DNA of 20,086 bases from Desulfobacterales bacterium (GTDB taxonomy: Bacteria; Desulfobacterota; Desulfobacteria; Desulfobacterales; Desulfobacteraceae). Both the position numbers and the translations under genes were made by a program. The stretch's first letter is position 1. Every line of letters starts with the position of its first letter. The notes under the pieces were generated by a model. That model was not told where the DNA came from, did no database searches, and saw only the letters and a program-made list of their open reading frames with translations. Location of the stretch: the NCBI GenBank assembly GCA_022361095.1, contig JAKSBO010000032.1:1-20086 (forward strand), read 5' to 3'. This document shows positions 7,974-15,437 of this stretch, piece by piece.

Positions 7974-8789
7974 ATGTCCGAACAGACCAGAAGCACCCTG
8001 AAAAATTATTTTAAGATCGGTAGAAAGCCCTCCCAGGCGGCGTTTGAGGATTTAATCGATTCCAGTCTCAACATGATTGATGAGGGGATTCGTAAAACGC
8101 CCCAAAGGGGACTGGTCCTCTCCCAGTTGGGGTCAGGCAAGCTGCTGACCCTGGATAAAAAAGATGCGACCACCCAAAGCTGGTCGGTGAGCCTGGATGA
8201 GGCAAACACCATAGGTATAGGGATGACGGGCGCGCCCCCGGTGATTCAGCTCGCCCCAAACGGTGAAATCCGTCTCAACGGGGATGCGCTGATGCTCCTG
8301 CCCGGCTCAAAGGGCGAAGCCGAAGGGACAGCAAACGACTTGCATGTGAACGGCTGGTCCACATCCACCGGGCGGCGGGGGAATTTTAAGGCCGAGGGCA
8401 TTGAGCCGCCGGAGGCTGACGGAAAATGGCATGATCTGATAAAAAATATTAATGGCTGCCAGTGCTTCGAGGTGGTGGCCTGTGCGAAAAATACCGGGAA
8501 AGATAAATACGCCCTGGTCCACGCCATTGCCATGAATGCGGAGAATCCGGAAAGCATTTTCAACCGGTATTTTAACCGTTCCAATATCTTTCTTGATTTT
8601 TTTCGTTCCAAGAAAAAAATTCGTATGACCCATGCCTATTACAACCAGAAATGCGACAAGATCAGGCTGCGCTGGGTCACACCGGATCCGGCTCAGCCCC
8701 ATCTCTATTCCCTTCAGATCAAAACCAATTGCTGTTACGGGGGGGATACGAAAATCCGCTATCATATTACCCGGCTGTGGGACGATTAG
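7974..8789 (+). CDS. Small eCIS-associated fibre/adhesin-like protein
   Basis: A 271-residue protein. Residues ~9-36 (LKNYFKIGRKPSQAAFEDLI) follow the F-x-x-G-x-K-P-x-x-x-x-F-x-D-L-I-D-S pattern found at the start of tail-fibre-like proteins, where it is thought to attach the protein to the particle. A short β-rich linker follows (VIQLAPNGEIRLNGDAL). Residues ~125-271 are a compact domain (GRRGNFKAEG, DGKWHDLIKNINGCQCFEVV, IRLRWVT, YSLQIKTNCCYGG, closing ITRLWDD) that I recall from other eCIS loci, though I know no proven function for it. It has seven cysteines, including adjacent CC. ATG 7974 has only a weak ribosome site (GGTG at 7963-7966). It sits between the two large baseplate genes, so a surface-exposed baseplate or fibre role is the best inference; receptor binding is not shown. 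Confidence 0.65.
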   Translation: MSEQTRSTLKNYFKIGRKPSQAAFEDLIDSSLNMIDEGIRKTPQRGLVLSQLGSGKLLTLDKKDATTQSWSVSLDEANTIGIGMTGAPPVIQLAPNGEIRLNGDALMLLPGSKGEAEGTANDLHVNGWSTSTGRRGNFKAEGIEPPEADGKWHDLIKNINGCQCFEVVACAKNTGKDKYALVHAIAMNAENPESIFNRYFNRSNIFLDFFRSKKKIRMTHAYYNQKCDKIRLRWVTPDPAQPHLYSLQIKTNCCYGGDTKIRYHITRLWDD

Positions 8790-8790
8790 A

Positions 8791-8845
8791 TAGCGGTCAG
8801 CCGTCAGCTAATGGCTGAAAGCTGATACCTGACGGCTGATCGCTA
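8791..8845 (+). repeat. 55-base hairpin repeat abutting the Afp12-like start
   Basis: TAGCGGTCAGCCGTCAG (8791-8807) pairs with CTGACGGCTGATCGCTA (8829-8845) with one mismatch in 17. The inner 21 bases contain further GGCTGAAAGCTG symmetry. The hairpin ends five bases before ATG 8851 and occupies the place where a Shine-Dalgarno sequence would be. Sixteen bases (AGCGGTCAGCCGTCAG) recur exactly at 17716-17731 before the DUF4157 gene. It looks like a dispersed REP-like element and may also modulate expression of the downstream gene. Confidence 0.75.
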
Positions 8846-8850
8846 AAAAA

Positions 8851-10791
8851 ATGATGAATAAATCACAAGACATACCCCTCTCCTTTGATCGCTTGCGGGA
8901 GATGGGCATTGAAGAGATCCAACGGCTTTCCGGAGAGCTCTGGACCGATTATAATCTGCATGATCCGGGCGTGACCATCCTGGAGCAGCTCTGCTATGCC
9001 CTGACGGATCTCGGGTACAGGGTCGATCATGATGTGGCAGACATCCTGGCCGGGGAAGACGGCACCATTGATTTTGAGAAGCTCGGGCTCTGCCTGCCCG
9101 AGCAGATCTATCCCTGCCGGCCTGTAACCGTCAATGACTACCGGAAATTGATCCTTGATGCAGATCCCCGGATTGATGCCGTCTGGATTGAGCCTGAAAC
9201 GGACGGGACCCCGCGATACCGCATCCGAATCAAACCCGGCGTATTTGCCCATGGGGACCGGACCTTTAATAAGGCGGTGGTTGAAACGGTCACACGGGTG
9301 TACCATCGGCACCGCAATCTTTGCGAAACCTTAAGCGCAATATCAGTGGTGGAGACCCAAAAGGTCACCATGTCCGCAACGGTGGATATCCGTGCAGACG
9401 TTTCCCCCGAAGCCGTCCTGGCCCGCATCTATTTTGAAGCCTGCAGAGATATTTCCCCCTGGCCTGAGTTTCAATCATTTAAAACCCTTGAACAAGCGGG
9501 CATTCCCCTGGCGAAAATATTAGAAGGGCCGCTGCTTACCCACGGTTTTTTAGATGAAAAGGAGTTTAAAGACAGGGACAGGACCGTCATGAAAGAGGAG
9601 ATCGGGGCAACGCTTTTATCCGTTGACGGGGTGAGGCAGATAAGAGATCTTACATTTTTAGGGCCGGACCAAAAACCCATTTCCCATTTTAACTGCCGCC
9701 ATATTCTGGGCCTGCCGGAAAACCTTGATGGCATCCAGGTGAACCTGCGCAGGGATAAAACGCAATTTTGCGTCTCATTCTTCGAGTTTACCTATGAACT
9801 GGAACGGCTGTTCGGCACCCATACACAGGTCAGGACACGGTCCAAAAGCATGGCGTCATACCTGCCGCCCCCCCGGGGCAGATACCAGGATATTAAACGG
9901 TATTATTCCATCCAGAACCATTTCCCTAATGTGTACGGGATCAATTCATTCGGGGTCCCGTCCTCACAGGGTGCCGAACGGAAAAGCGATGCCCGCAATT
10001 TAAAAGCCTATCTTCTCCTGTTTGAACAGGTGATGGCCGATTTTTTAACCACGCTTCACCACCTTCCGGATTTTCTCAGCCTGGATACCGACATGGATCC
10101 GGGCGGCTGGTACAGGCCCTTGCGGGAGGATGTCATTCCCAACGGCCGCAGGCTCTATCTTGATGACCCGGGCATTGATGAGGCCTTTGGGGCGGCAGTG
10201 AGATCCCAGTTGAATTTTGATGATGTGAAAAACAGGGTGTTTGATATTCTTTTGGCCCTGTACGGGGAATCTTTGACCCAGCCCAACGTGCCGGATGAGC
10301 AGCAGCGGATTAAAAACAAGGCCTTATTTTTGAAGCAGATCCAAAGGATCAGCCGGAATCGCGGCGGGGCCGCCAACATCCAGGTTCCTTTGGGTGGCAA
10401 CAATATCAGCGGCCTGGAACATAAGGCCCGGATACTGGCCGGCCTGGCCCCAGGGGTGAAGTTGTACCTGGTGGAGCATATTCTTCTGTTCCCAAAGGAT
10501 TCCGAGGCCCGGGCCGATTTGCCCCCTGATTTTTTTCCCAGCCGTGTCAGTGTTGTATTCAGCAAAGCGGACTTTGACGATACCCAGGGGATGGCACAGC
10601 TTAAACAGGCGTTTGACCTGAACTGCCCGGCCCATATTTTATGCGGATTTTACGGGTTGGCCCCCGACCTTATGGCGGAATTTGAAAAACGCCACAAACC
10701 ATGGGCCAAAGCCGTTATGGATAAAGACGCCGGGGAGAGGGACGCCCTTAGCGTCAGCCTGATACATTTTTTGGTGTCTCTGGAACGTTAA
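8851..10791 (+). CDS. eCIS baseplate protein, Afp12-like
   Basis: A 646-residue protein. The N-terminus carries the segment I associate with the Afp12/PVC12 group of baseplate proteins: IQRLSGELWTDYNLHDPGVT, then ILEQLCYALTDLGYR (residues ~24-58). The pattern continues with CRPVTVNDYRKLILDADPRI (~91-110), as in the J-like wedge family. The remainder has no motif I can name beyond repeated wedge-like strands and a C-terminal LYLVEHILLFP segment typical of this group. No signal peptide or membrane helix. ATG 8851 (or 8854) directly follows the hairpin repeat and has no clear Shine-Dalgarno sequence, so translation may depend on the upstream structure. It is followed after five bases by the tape measure gene. 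It is thought to complete the wedge ring with the gp6-like protein. Confidence 0.85.
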   Translation: MMNKSQDIPLSFDRLREMGIEEIQRLSGELWTDYNLHDPGVTILEQLCYALTDLGYRVDHDVADILAGEDGTIDFEKLGLCLPEQIYPCRPVTVNDYRKLILDADPRIDAVWIEPETDGTPRYRIRIKPGVFAHGDRTFNKAVVETVTRVYHRHRNLCETLSAISVVETQKVTMSATVDIRADVSPEAVLARIYFEACRDISPWPEFQSFKTLEQAGIPLAKILEGPLLTHGFLDEKEFKDRDRTVMKEEIGATLLSVDGVRQIRDLTFLGPDQKPISHFNCRHILGLPENLDGIQVNLRRDKTQFCVSFFEFTYELERLFGTHTQVRTRSKSMASYLPPPRGRYQDIKRYYSIQNHFPNVYGINSFGVPSSQGAERKSDARNLKAYLLLFEQVMADFLTTLHHLPDFLSLDTDMDPGGWYRPLREDVIPNGRRLYLDDPGIDEAFGAAVRSQLNFDDVKNRVFDILLALYGESLTQPNVPDEQQRIKNKALFLKQIQRISRNRGGAANIQVPLGGNNISGLEHKARILAGLAPGVKLYLVEHILLFPKDSEARADLPPDFFPSRVSVVFSKADFDDTQGMAQLKQAFDLNCPAHILCGFYGLAPDLMAEFEKRHKPWAKAVMDKDAGERDALSVSLIHFLVSLER

Positions 10792-10796
10792 GCCTG

Positions 10797-13700
10797 TTGA
10801 ACGGCAATCATAAAATAAGGACCCTTGGCGTTCATACCCGTTTTGATTCGGAAGCCGTGGCAATGGAGAGTCAAAAGGCGCTTACCGCTTTTGCAGGGGA
10901 ACGCTTGCCCCGGATTATGGAAGAGGTGTTTAACAGCCGTTCACGGCCAGGCCTTATCCGCAGGTTTGGCAGGGTTGAACTTGATCTGGGCGCGATTTCC
11001 GAGGATGAATTTCCGGACGGTATTGAAGAGAGATTGCGTCAAAAACTTGCGGATTTTTTTGATAATCATCCGGTGCTTAGGGAACCGGTTTTATCCTCGT
11101 CAAATTCACGGCAGCTGGCTTTTGGGCAGGCCGAAGAAGAGGCGATTCTTTATTTTCTTGAAAACGGCACGCTTCCCTGGCACGGGCCATTTTCCAATGC
11201 AGAGGACATAACGGCATCCCTTGGGAAACGATTGGAGACCCGGGCCGCTTATTTCATTAATCGGCTTAAGGCGCTTCCGGATATCAAAACCATGGTGACG
11301 CGCCTGGTCCGCCAGTTTCCCGAAGAGATTCTGGAAAAAATTCTGGAAACGGCCGTTCCGGGCAGGGGCCGGTCGACCCGGGAGGTCATTCAGGGCGTGG
11401 CGGGGGGTTATGCTGCGGGGGCTGGTCACCGGGCTGGAAAAGATTCCGGCAGCAGGGCCGGCACTGTTGGGGAAATAAAGGATCATGTATGGGAACATGT
11501 GTTGCGGATTACCTTGGGGGCACCTGGTATCTTCCCAGTACTCCTCAAGCTGGCATTATCGCAACATGATTCCCCGGAAGCCCGGCAGGAAATTTCCCGG
11601 GTTCTCCAGCGCCTGCCCGGCACCCCTGCCATGGCTTTCGCAGGGGGGGGCCCTAACCAGCCGGACGCTTCGCCCGTGACCCCTTCTTTTTGGGCCAGGA
11701 GGTTTCAAAAGGTGATGCAAACATCCGGGAGGCAATCAGACCGTTTGGCTGATCCGGATCTTCCCCGGATCTGGGGGGAGGTCATCCTGCACTGTTTTGA
11801 CGCCTTGGACGAAGAGAGTCCGGTCAAGCAGGAGGCCGTCCTGACACCTGCTCCGCCGGCGGTATCTCCCTCCCAGGAGTTCTCCGAGGAGGAGCCGAAA
11901 TTCCGTAAAACCATTACGGATCACCCTGTGGAAAATTGTCCGGATAAGCAGACACATGGAGATCAAATACGCCGGCCCGCTGAAAGTAAATCCATCAATG
12001 CCTCCCCAGGAAAAGAGGTACTGAGTGGGGTCAGGCCTAGGGCCGGAGCCGCCACCTCAGTAACCCAAACCGCTAAGGGCGGTGCAGATACGGTAATGAC
12101 CGGTGCGTTAACGGGAAACAATGCCGGCTCTTTGGAACGGGCCGTTTTAAATACCAGGGTGCAAAAAAATGAGGCCCCGGAGAGCGCAGAGCCGCTTCAA
12201 TCAATTGTTGGCCGTCATTCTTTTTGGGCCGATAAAACTTACGCTGCGCTTCAAAAAAACGGTGAAAAAACATTTCAGAAGATTGATCCGGATTTCTTCC
12301 GGCTTCAAGGAAAGGCGATTTTGCGTGCCTTTGAATCCTTGGCAGACGACGTTTTGACCAAACTGGAAACGGCCCTTAACCCTTTTCCGGTTCCTGTATC
12401 ACGCCAGCGGGAGAAGAGTGACGGGGAACGTGAAGCCCATGAAACCATTACGGAAAACTCTTTGGACAACTGCCTGGATAAACAGGTGCATGGCGATCAA
12501 ATACGCCGGCCGGCTCAAGGTAAATCTGTCAAAGAATCTTCAAGAGAAGAAGGAGCCAATGGCGGTTACAATTTGGATAATGGGGGCAGGATTGGGGGTG
12601 AAAGCCGCTCTTTAGGAACCGAAATTCCCGAAGATGGGGCAGATGCGGTCATGCCCGGTTTGTCCATGGAAAATAGTGTTGGGCCCACTCATGGCGATTC
12701 CCGGAATGGACATCCGGATTCAGGAATTTTGGATGGGGATGTTCCCGGCACCCCAGTACGGAAAGATGAAGCCGCCCGGGAAGATGTGCTGCTTAAATAC
12801 AGCATTGGCAGGGACGCCTTTGGTGGTGATAAGATTCAAGTTGAGCGCCGAAAATCCGGCAGAAGACCAGTCCGTTCAGCCGATTCGGATTTGCACCGAA
12901 CCGGGTACGAGGGGATCCTGCACGGCGCTGAATCCCTGGCTGATGGCATTCAAATCAAGCCGGCAAAGGCCCTTAAGCCCTTTTGGGTTCCTGTATCGCG
13001 CCAGCGGGAGAAGATTGAGACGGAACTGGAATCCAATCACCCCCTTGGGGATAATCCTTTGGGCAACTGCCCAAATAAACAGGCGCCTGGAGATCAAATA
13101 CGCTGGCCCGGTCAAGGCAAATCCGTCAAAGACGCTTCAGGAAAAGAGGTCGCCAATGACGCTGAAGAGCCGGATAATGGGTTCAGGATCGGGGCCGGAA
13201 GTCCTGCTTTAAGGGATGAACGCATCACGGGCGATGCAGATGCAGGAATGACCCGCCCTTCAATGGAAAACCTTACCGGGTCGCGTCGTGGAGATTTTCG
13301 GGGGGGGAATCCGGATTCAGATCTTTTGGACAAGGCCGCGCTCACGTCTGCGGCAAAAAAAGATGAAACCACGGAAAATCCGTTACTGTTTCAGTCAGAC
13401 GCCGGCAGTCCTTTTGTCAGGTCCGGGGAGATGGGGTATAACGGCCATGGGCCGACATGGCCTGTCAGCGACCGGACCGGTCCCACAATAAACTGTGAAA
13501 GTAATTCAGCAACTTGTGGGCATCTTCATATAAATGTATATCTTCAGTGGATACAGCGCCTTTTGGACTGCCTTGGGGCGATGGCGGATAATGATGCGCC
13601 TGCCTGTTTCACTGGGGAGGCTTTGCCGGTGATGGGTGACATGATCTTTGACGCTGCAGTCTCAACGCCGAACCCCGAGATGTTCCTGGCAGAGCTGTCG

Positions 13701-15389
13701 TCCATGGTTGCCCGGCAGGTGGCCGGGGGGGCGGCATCGTTTAAAAAGAGGGGCCGGGTGCCGGTTGAAAAGCTGACCGGGCAACTCCTGCATGGTGCAG
13801 AGCCCTTAAAAGCCAGGGGCGATGGGGTCGGCAGACCGGACGACCCGGCATCTGTCTTGACCCGGAATTTTGCCGGCAGGGCTTTGGAGAATCTGTGCCC
13901 GGGAACACCCTGGCAGGTTATCCTTTCAAACGCCTGGCGTTGGATTCTTATGGCCGGTACTGCACCGGGCTTTACCGGACCGGATCACACTTCTGATAAA
14001 ACGGCCGCTTATCTCTCCGTGATGGACAGGGTTTTGTCTTTACCGCCGGAAAAAAGGGCGCCGTTTTCAATCCGGGTTCTGTTCAGGTTTGCAGAACGCA
14101 TGCAGCTTCCCATTACCCCTTTTCCAGACCTTCCCGGCCTGGAAGCCGAGGCCCAAAGCCCAAAAGCTCAAAGCCCCAAAGCTAAAAGCCCAAAAGTTCA
14201 AAGCGGAAACGCTGGTGATTCGAAAATCGGAAAAATCATTGCCCAAGCCTCGGAAACCTACGGGGACTCCGGTTCGGTTTTGGGAGCGTCACGTAACTTC
14301 AGGCCGGCGGATCAATCACTGCCCCACCCAGGGCAAGAAGCCCGGAATGTCCCATCCGGTTCTAAACATCGCATTGGTATCCCTTTTGAAAAATTGAACG
14401 AATTGTTCCAAAATCCGGTGGTACAAAATAACATACGGTCTACCCTTAACATGGAAGAGGTCTGGGATGTAATACAGGTAATAGTGCATCAAAAGATTCG
14501 GAAAAAAGGCTTTGAAACCGTCTTGGAAAAATTTAAGTCAGATGCCTGTATCCAGCAACAGAATTTTTCTGATGACAAACAAAATCAAGACCTGGATAGA
14601 TTGGCGGATCGATTAAGCCTGATCTTGAAAAACGGGCCTGACCCAAAAGATTTCCTGCTTCGCATACTGACAGGCCTTATATCCGGAGATCCTCACAAAG
14701 AACATGGTCCCGGAGAACATCCGGAATCTCCTGTTCCGGGAGACAAAAACCCGGGAACGTCACCGGCCGAAAAAAATTTGGAAAGGGCAGGTGGTGCCCG
14801 CCCCACAAGGCATCCGGCCGGAGAACAGCGTGTGGCGGGAGCGGGAAAACATTCTGCCGCGGCGTCCCGGGAATGGGGCCGGAAATCCGAACCGGTTTTT
14901 GTTGAAAATGCCGGGATGGTTCTTGCCGGACCTTATCTGTCCATGCTTTTCAAAAAGCTGGACCTGCTTGATAATAAAGCGTTCAAATCCCATTATGCCG
15001 CCGAAAAAGCGGTACATATACTGGAATACATGGTCACAGGAGAGCAGTCGGCCCCGGAGTACAGGCTGATGCTGAATAAACTGCTCTGCGGGCTTGAACC
15101 GGACCGGCCCATTCATAAATTTTTTTTACTGGAAAAAGCACAAACAGACGTGATCCGGGAGTTGATCCTCAGCATGATTGCCCACTGGAAAGTTCTGGGA
15201 AAGACTTCCGTCGAGGGATTCAGGCAATCTTTTTTGACCAGGGAGGGCCGGCTGGAGGCCGGCGAAGATGCCTGGAACCTGGTTGTGGCCCCCAAGCCCT
15301 TTGACATGCTCCTTGACCGGATTCCCTGGACATTCTCCCCTATCCGCCTCCCCTGGATGGACCGGGTCCTTTATGTCCACTGGCGGTAA
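10797..15389 (+). CDS. eCIS tape measure protein (Afp14 type) with internal tandem repeats
   Basis: A 1530-residue protein thought to set particle length during assembly. Both conserved ends of the contractile-injection tape measure family are present. N-terminal: HKIRTLGVHTRFDSEAVAME, then RLPRIMEEVFN and FGRVELDLGAI (residues ~5-69). C-terminal: LAGPYLSMLFKKLDLL, AAEKAVHILEYMVTGE, NKLLCGLEP, MIAHWKVLGKTSVEGFRQSF, FDMLLDRIPWTFSPIRLPWM and YVHW (~1376-1529). The middle is hydrophilic and repetitive: three degenerate tandem units at ~297-474, 475-673 and 674-870, plus AQSPKAQSPKAKSPK near 1119-1133. TTG 10797 is preferred over Met23 because family similarity starts just after it; the ribosome site is weak, and coupling to the stop five bases upstream is likely. 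The overall length is large for eCIS tape measures I recall, owing to this middle. Confidence 0.9.
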   Translation: MNGNHKIRTLGVHTRFDSEAVAMESQKALTAFAGERLPRIMEEVFNSRSRPGLIRRFGRVELDLGAISEDEFPDGIEERLRQKLADFFDNHPVLREPVLSSSNSRQLAFGQAEEEAILYFLENGTLPWHGPFSNAEDITASLGKRLETRAAYFINRLKALPDIKTMVTRLVRQFPEEILEKILETAVPGRGRSTREVIQGVAGGYAAGAGHRAGKDSGSRAGTVGEIKDHVWEHVLRITLGAPGIFPVLLKLALSQHDSPEARQEISRVLQRLPGTPAMAFAGGGPNQPDASPVTPSFWARRFQKVMQTSGRQSDRLADPDLPRIWGEVILHCFDALDEESPVKQEAVLTPAPPAVSPSQEFSEEEPKFRKTITDHPVENCPDKQTHGDQIRRPAESKSINASPGKEVLSGVRPRAGAATSVTQTAKGGADTVMTGALTGNNAGSLERAVLNTRVQKNEAPESAEPLQSIVGRHSFWADKTYAALQKNGEKTFQKIDPDFFRLQGKAILRAFESLADDVLTKLETALNPFPVPVSRQREKSDGEREAHETITENSLDNCLDKQVHGDQIRRPAQGKSVKESSREEGANGGYNLDNGGRIGGESRSLGTEIPEDGADAVMPGLSMENSVGPTHGDSRNGHPDSGILDGDVPGTPVRKDEAAREDVLLKYSIGRDAFGGDKIQVERRKSGRRPVRSADSDLHRTGYEGILHGAESLADGIQIKPAKALKPFWVPVSRQREKIETELESNHPLGDNPLGNCPNKQAPGDQIRWPGQGKSVKDASGKEVANDAEEPDNGFRIGAGSPALRDERITGDADAGMTRPSMENLTGSRRGDFRGGNPDSDLLDKAALTSAAKKDETTENPLLFQSDAGSPFVRSGEMGYNGHGPTWPVSDRTGPTINCESNSATCGHLHINVYLQWIQRLLDCLGAMADNDAPACFTGEALPVMGDMIFDAAVSTPNPEMFLAELSSMVARQVAGGAASFKKRGRVPVEKLTGQLLHGAEPLKARGDGVGRPDDPASVLTRNFAGRALENLCPGTPWQVILSNAWRWILMAGTAPGFTGPDHTSDKTAAYLSVMDRVLSLPPEKRAPFSIRVLFRFAERMQLPITPFPDLPGLEAEAQSPKAQSPKAKSPKVQSGNAGDSKIGKIIAQASETYGDSGSVLGASRNFRPADQSLPHPGQEARNVPSGSKHRIGIPFEKLNELFQNPVVQNNIRSTLNMEEVWDVIQVIVHQKIRKKGFETVLEKFKSDACIQQQNFSDDKQNQDLDRLADRLSLILKNGPDPKDFLLRILTGLISGDPHKEHGPGEHPESPVPGDKNPGTSPAEKNLERAGGARPTRHPAGEQRVAGAGKHSAAASREWGRKSEPVFVENAGMVLAGPYLSMLFKKLDLLDNKAFKSHYAAEKAVHILEYMVTGEQSAPEYRLMLNKLLCGLEPDRPIHKFFLLEKAQTDVIRELILSMIAHWKVLGKTSVEGFRQSFLTREGRLEAGEDAWNLVVAPKPFDMLLDRIPWTFSPIRLPWMDRVLYVHWR
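11685..13406 (+). repeat. Three degenerate ~535-600 bp tandem repeats within the tape measure gene
   Basis: The units begin at 11685, 12219 and 12816. Units 1 and 2 open with SFWA; unit 3 opens with AFGGDK. Each unit carries a PD/DSDL-like block, an ALxxLxDxIxxK helix, a CxDKQ/CPNKQ block and the best-kept segment HGDQIRRPAxGKS. DNA of that segment is nearly identical in all three: GATCAAATACGCCGG near 11961 and 12498, and GATCAAATACGCTGG near 13092. CGCCAGCGGGAGAAGA recurs in units 2 and 3 (about 12401 and 12998). Confidence 0.8.
14151..14204 (+). repeat. 15-bp microrepeat, 3.6 copies, in the tape measure gene
   Basis: Units GCCCAAAGCCCAAAA, GCTCAAAGCCCCAAA, GCTAAAAGCCCAAAA and a partial GTTCAAAGC encode AQSPK-AQSPK-AKSPK-VQS. 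The period is 15 bases, so gain or loss of a unit keeps the frame. The encoded stretch is a flexible proline-lysine linker. Confidence 0.9.
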
Positions 15390-15437
15390 CCGTTTGCTGC
15401 AGATGTCCCAAACCAAATCTAAACAGGAATATAATTC

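Noticed and set aside
12634..13212. Alternative + frame of 192 codons inside the tape measure repeats
   Set aside because: It reflects the same repeats read in another frame; the family-conserved termini belong to the 1530-residue frame.
14151..14204. CRISPR-like repeat array
   Set aside because: Period of 15 bases with no spacers, in frame within a coding region.
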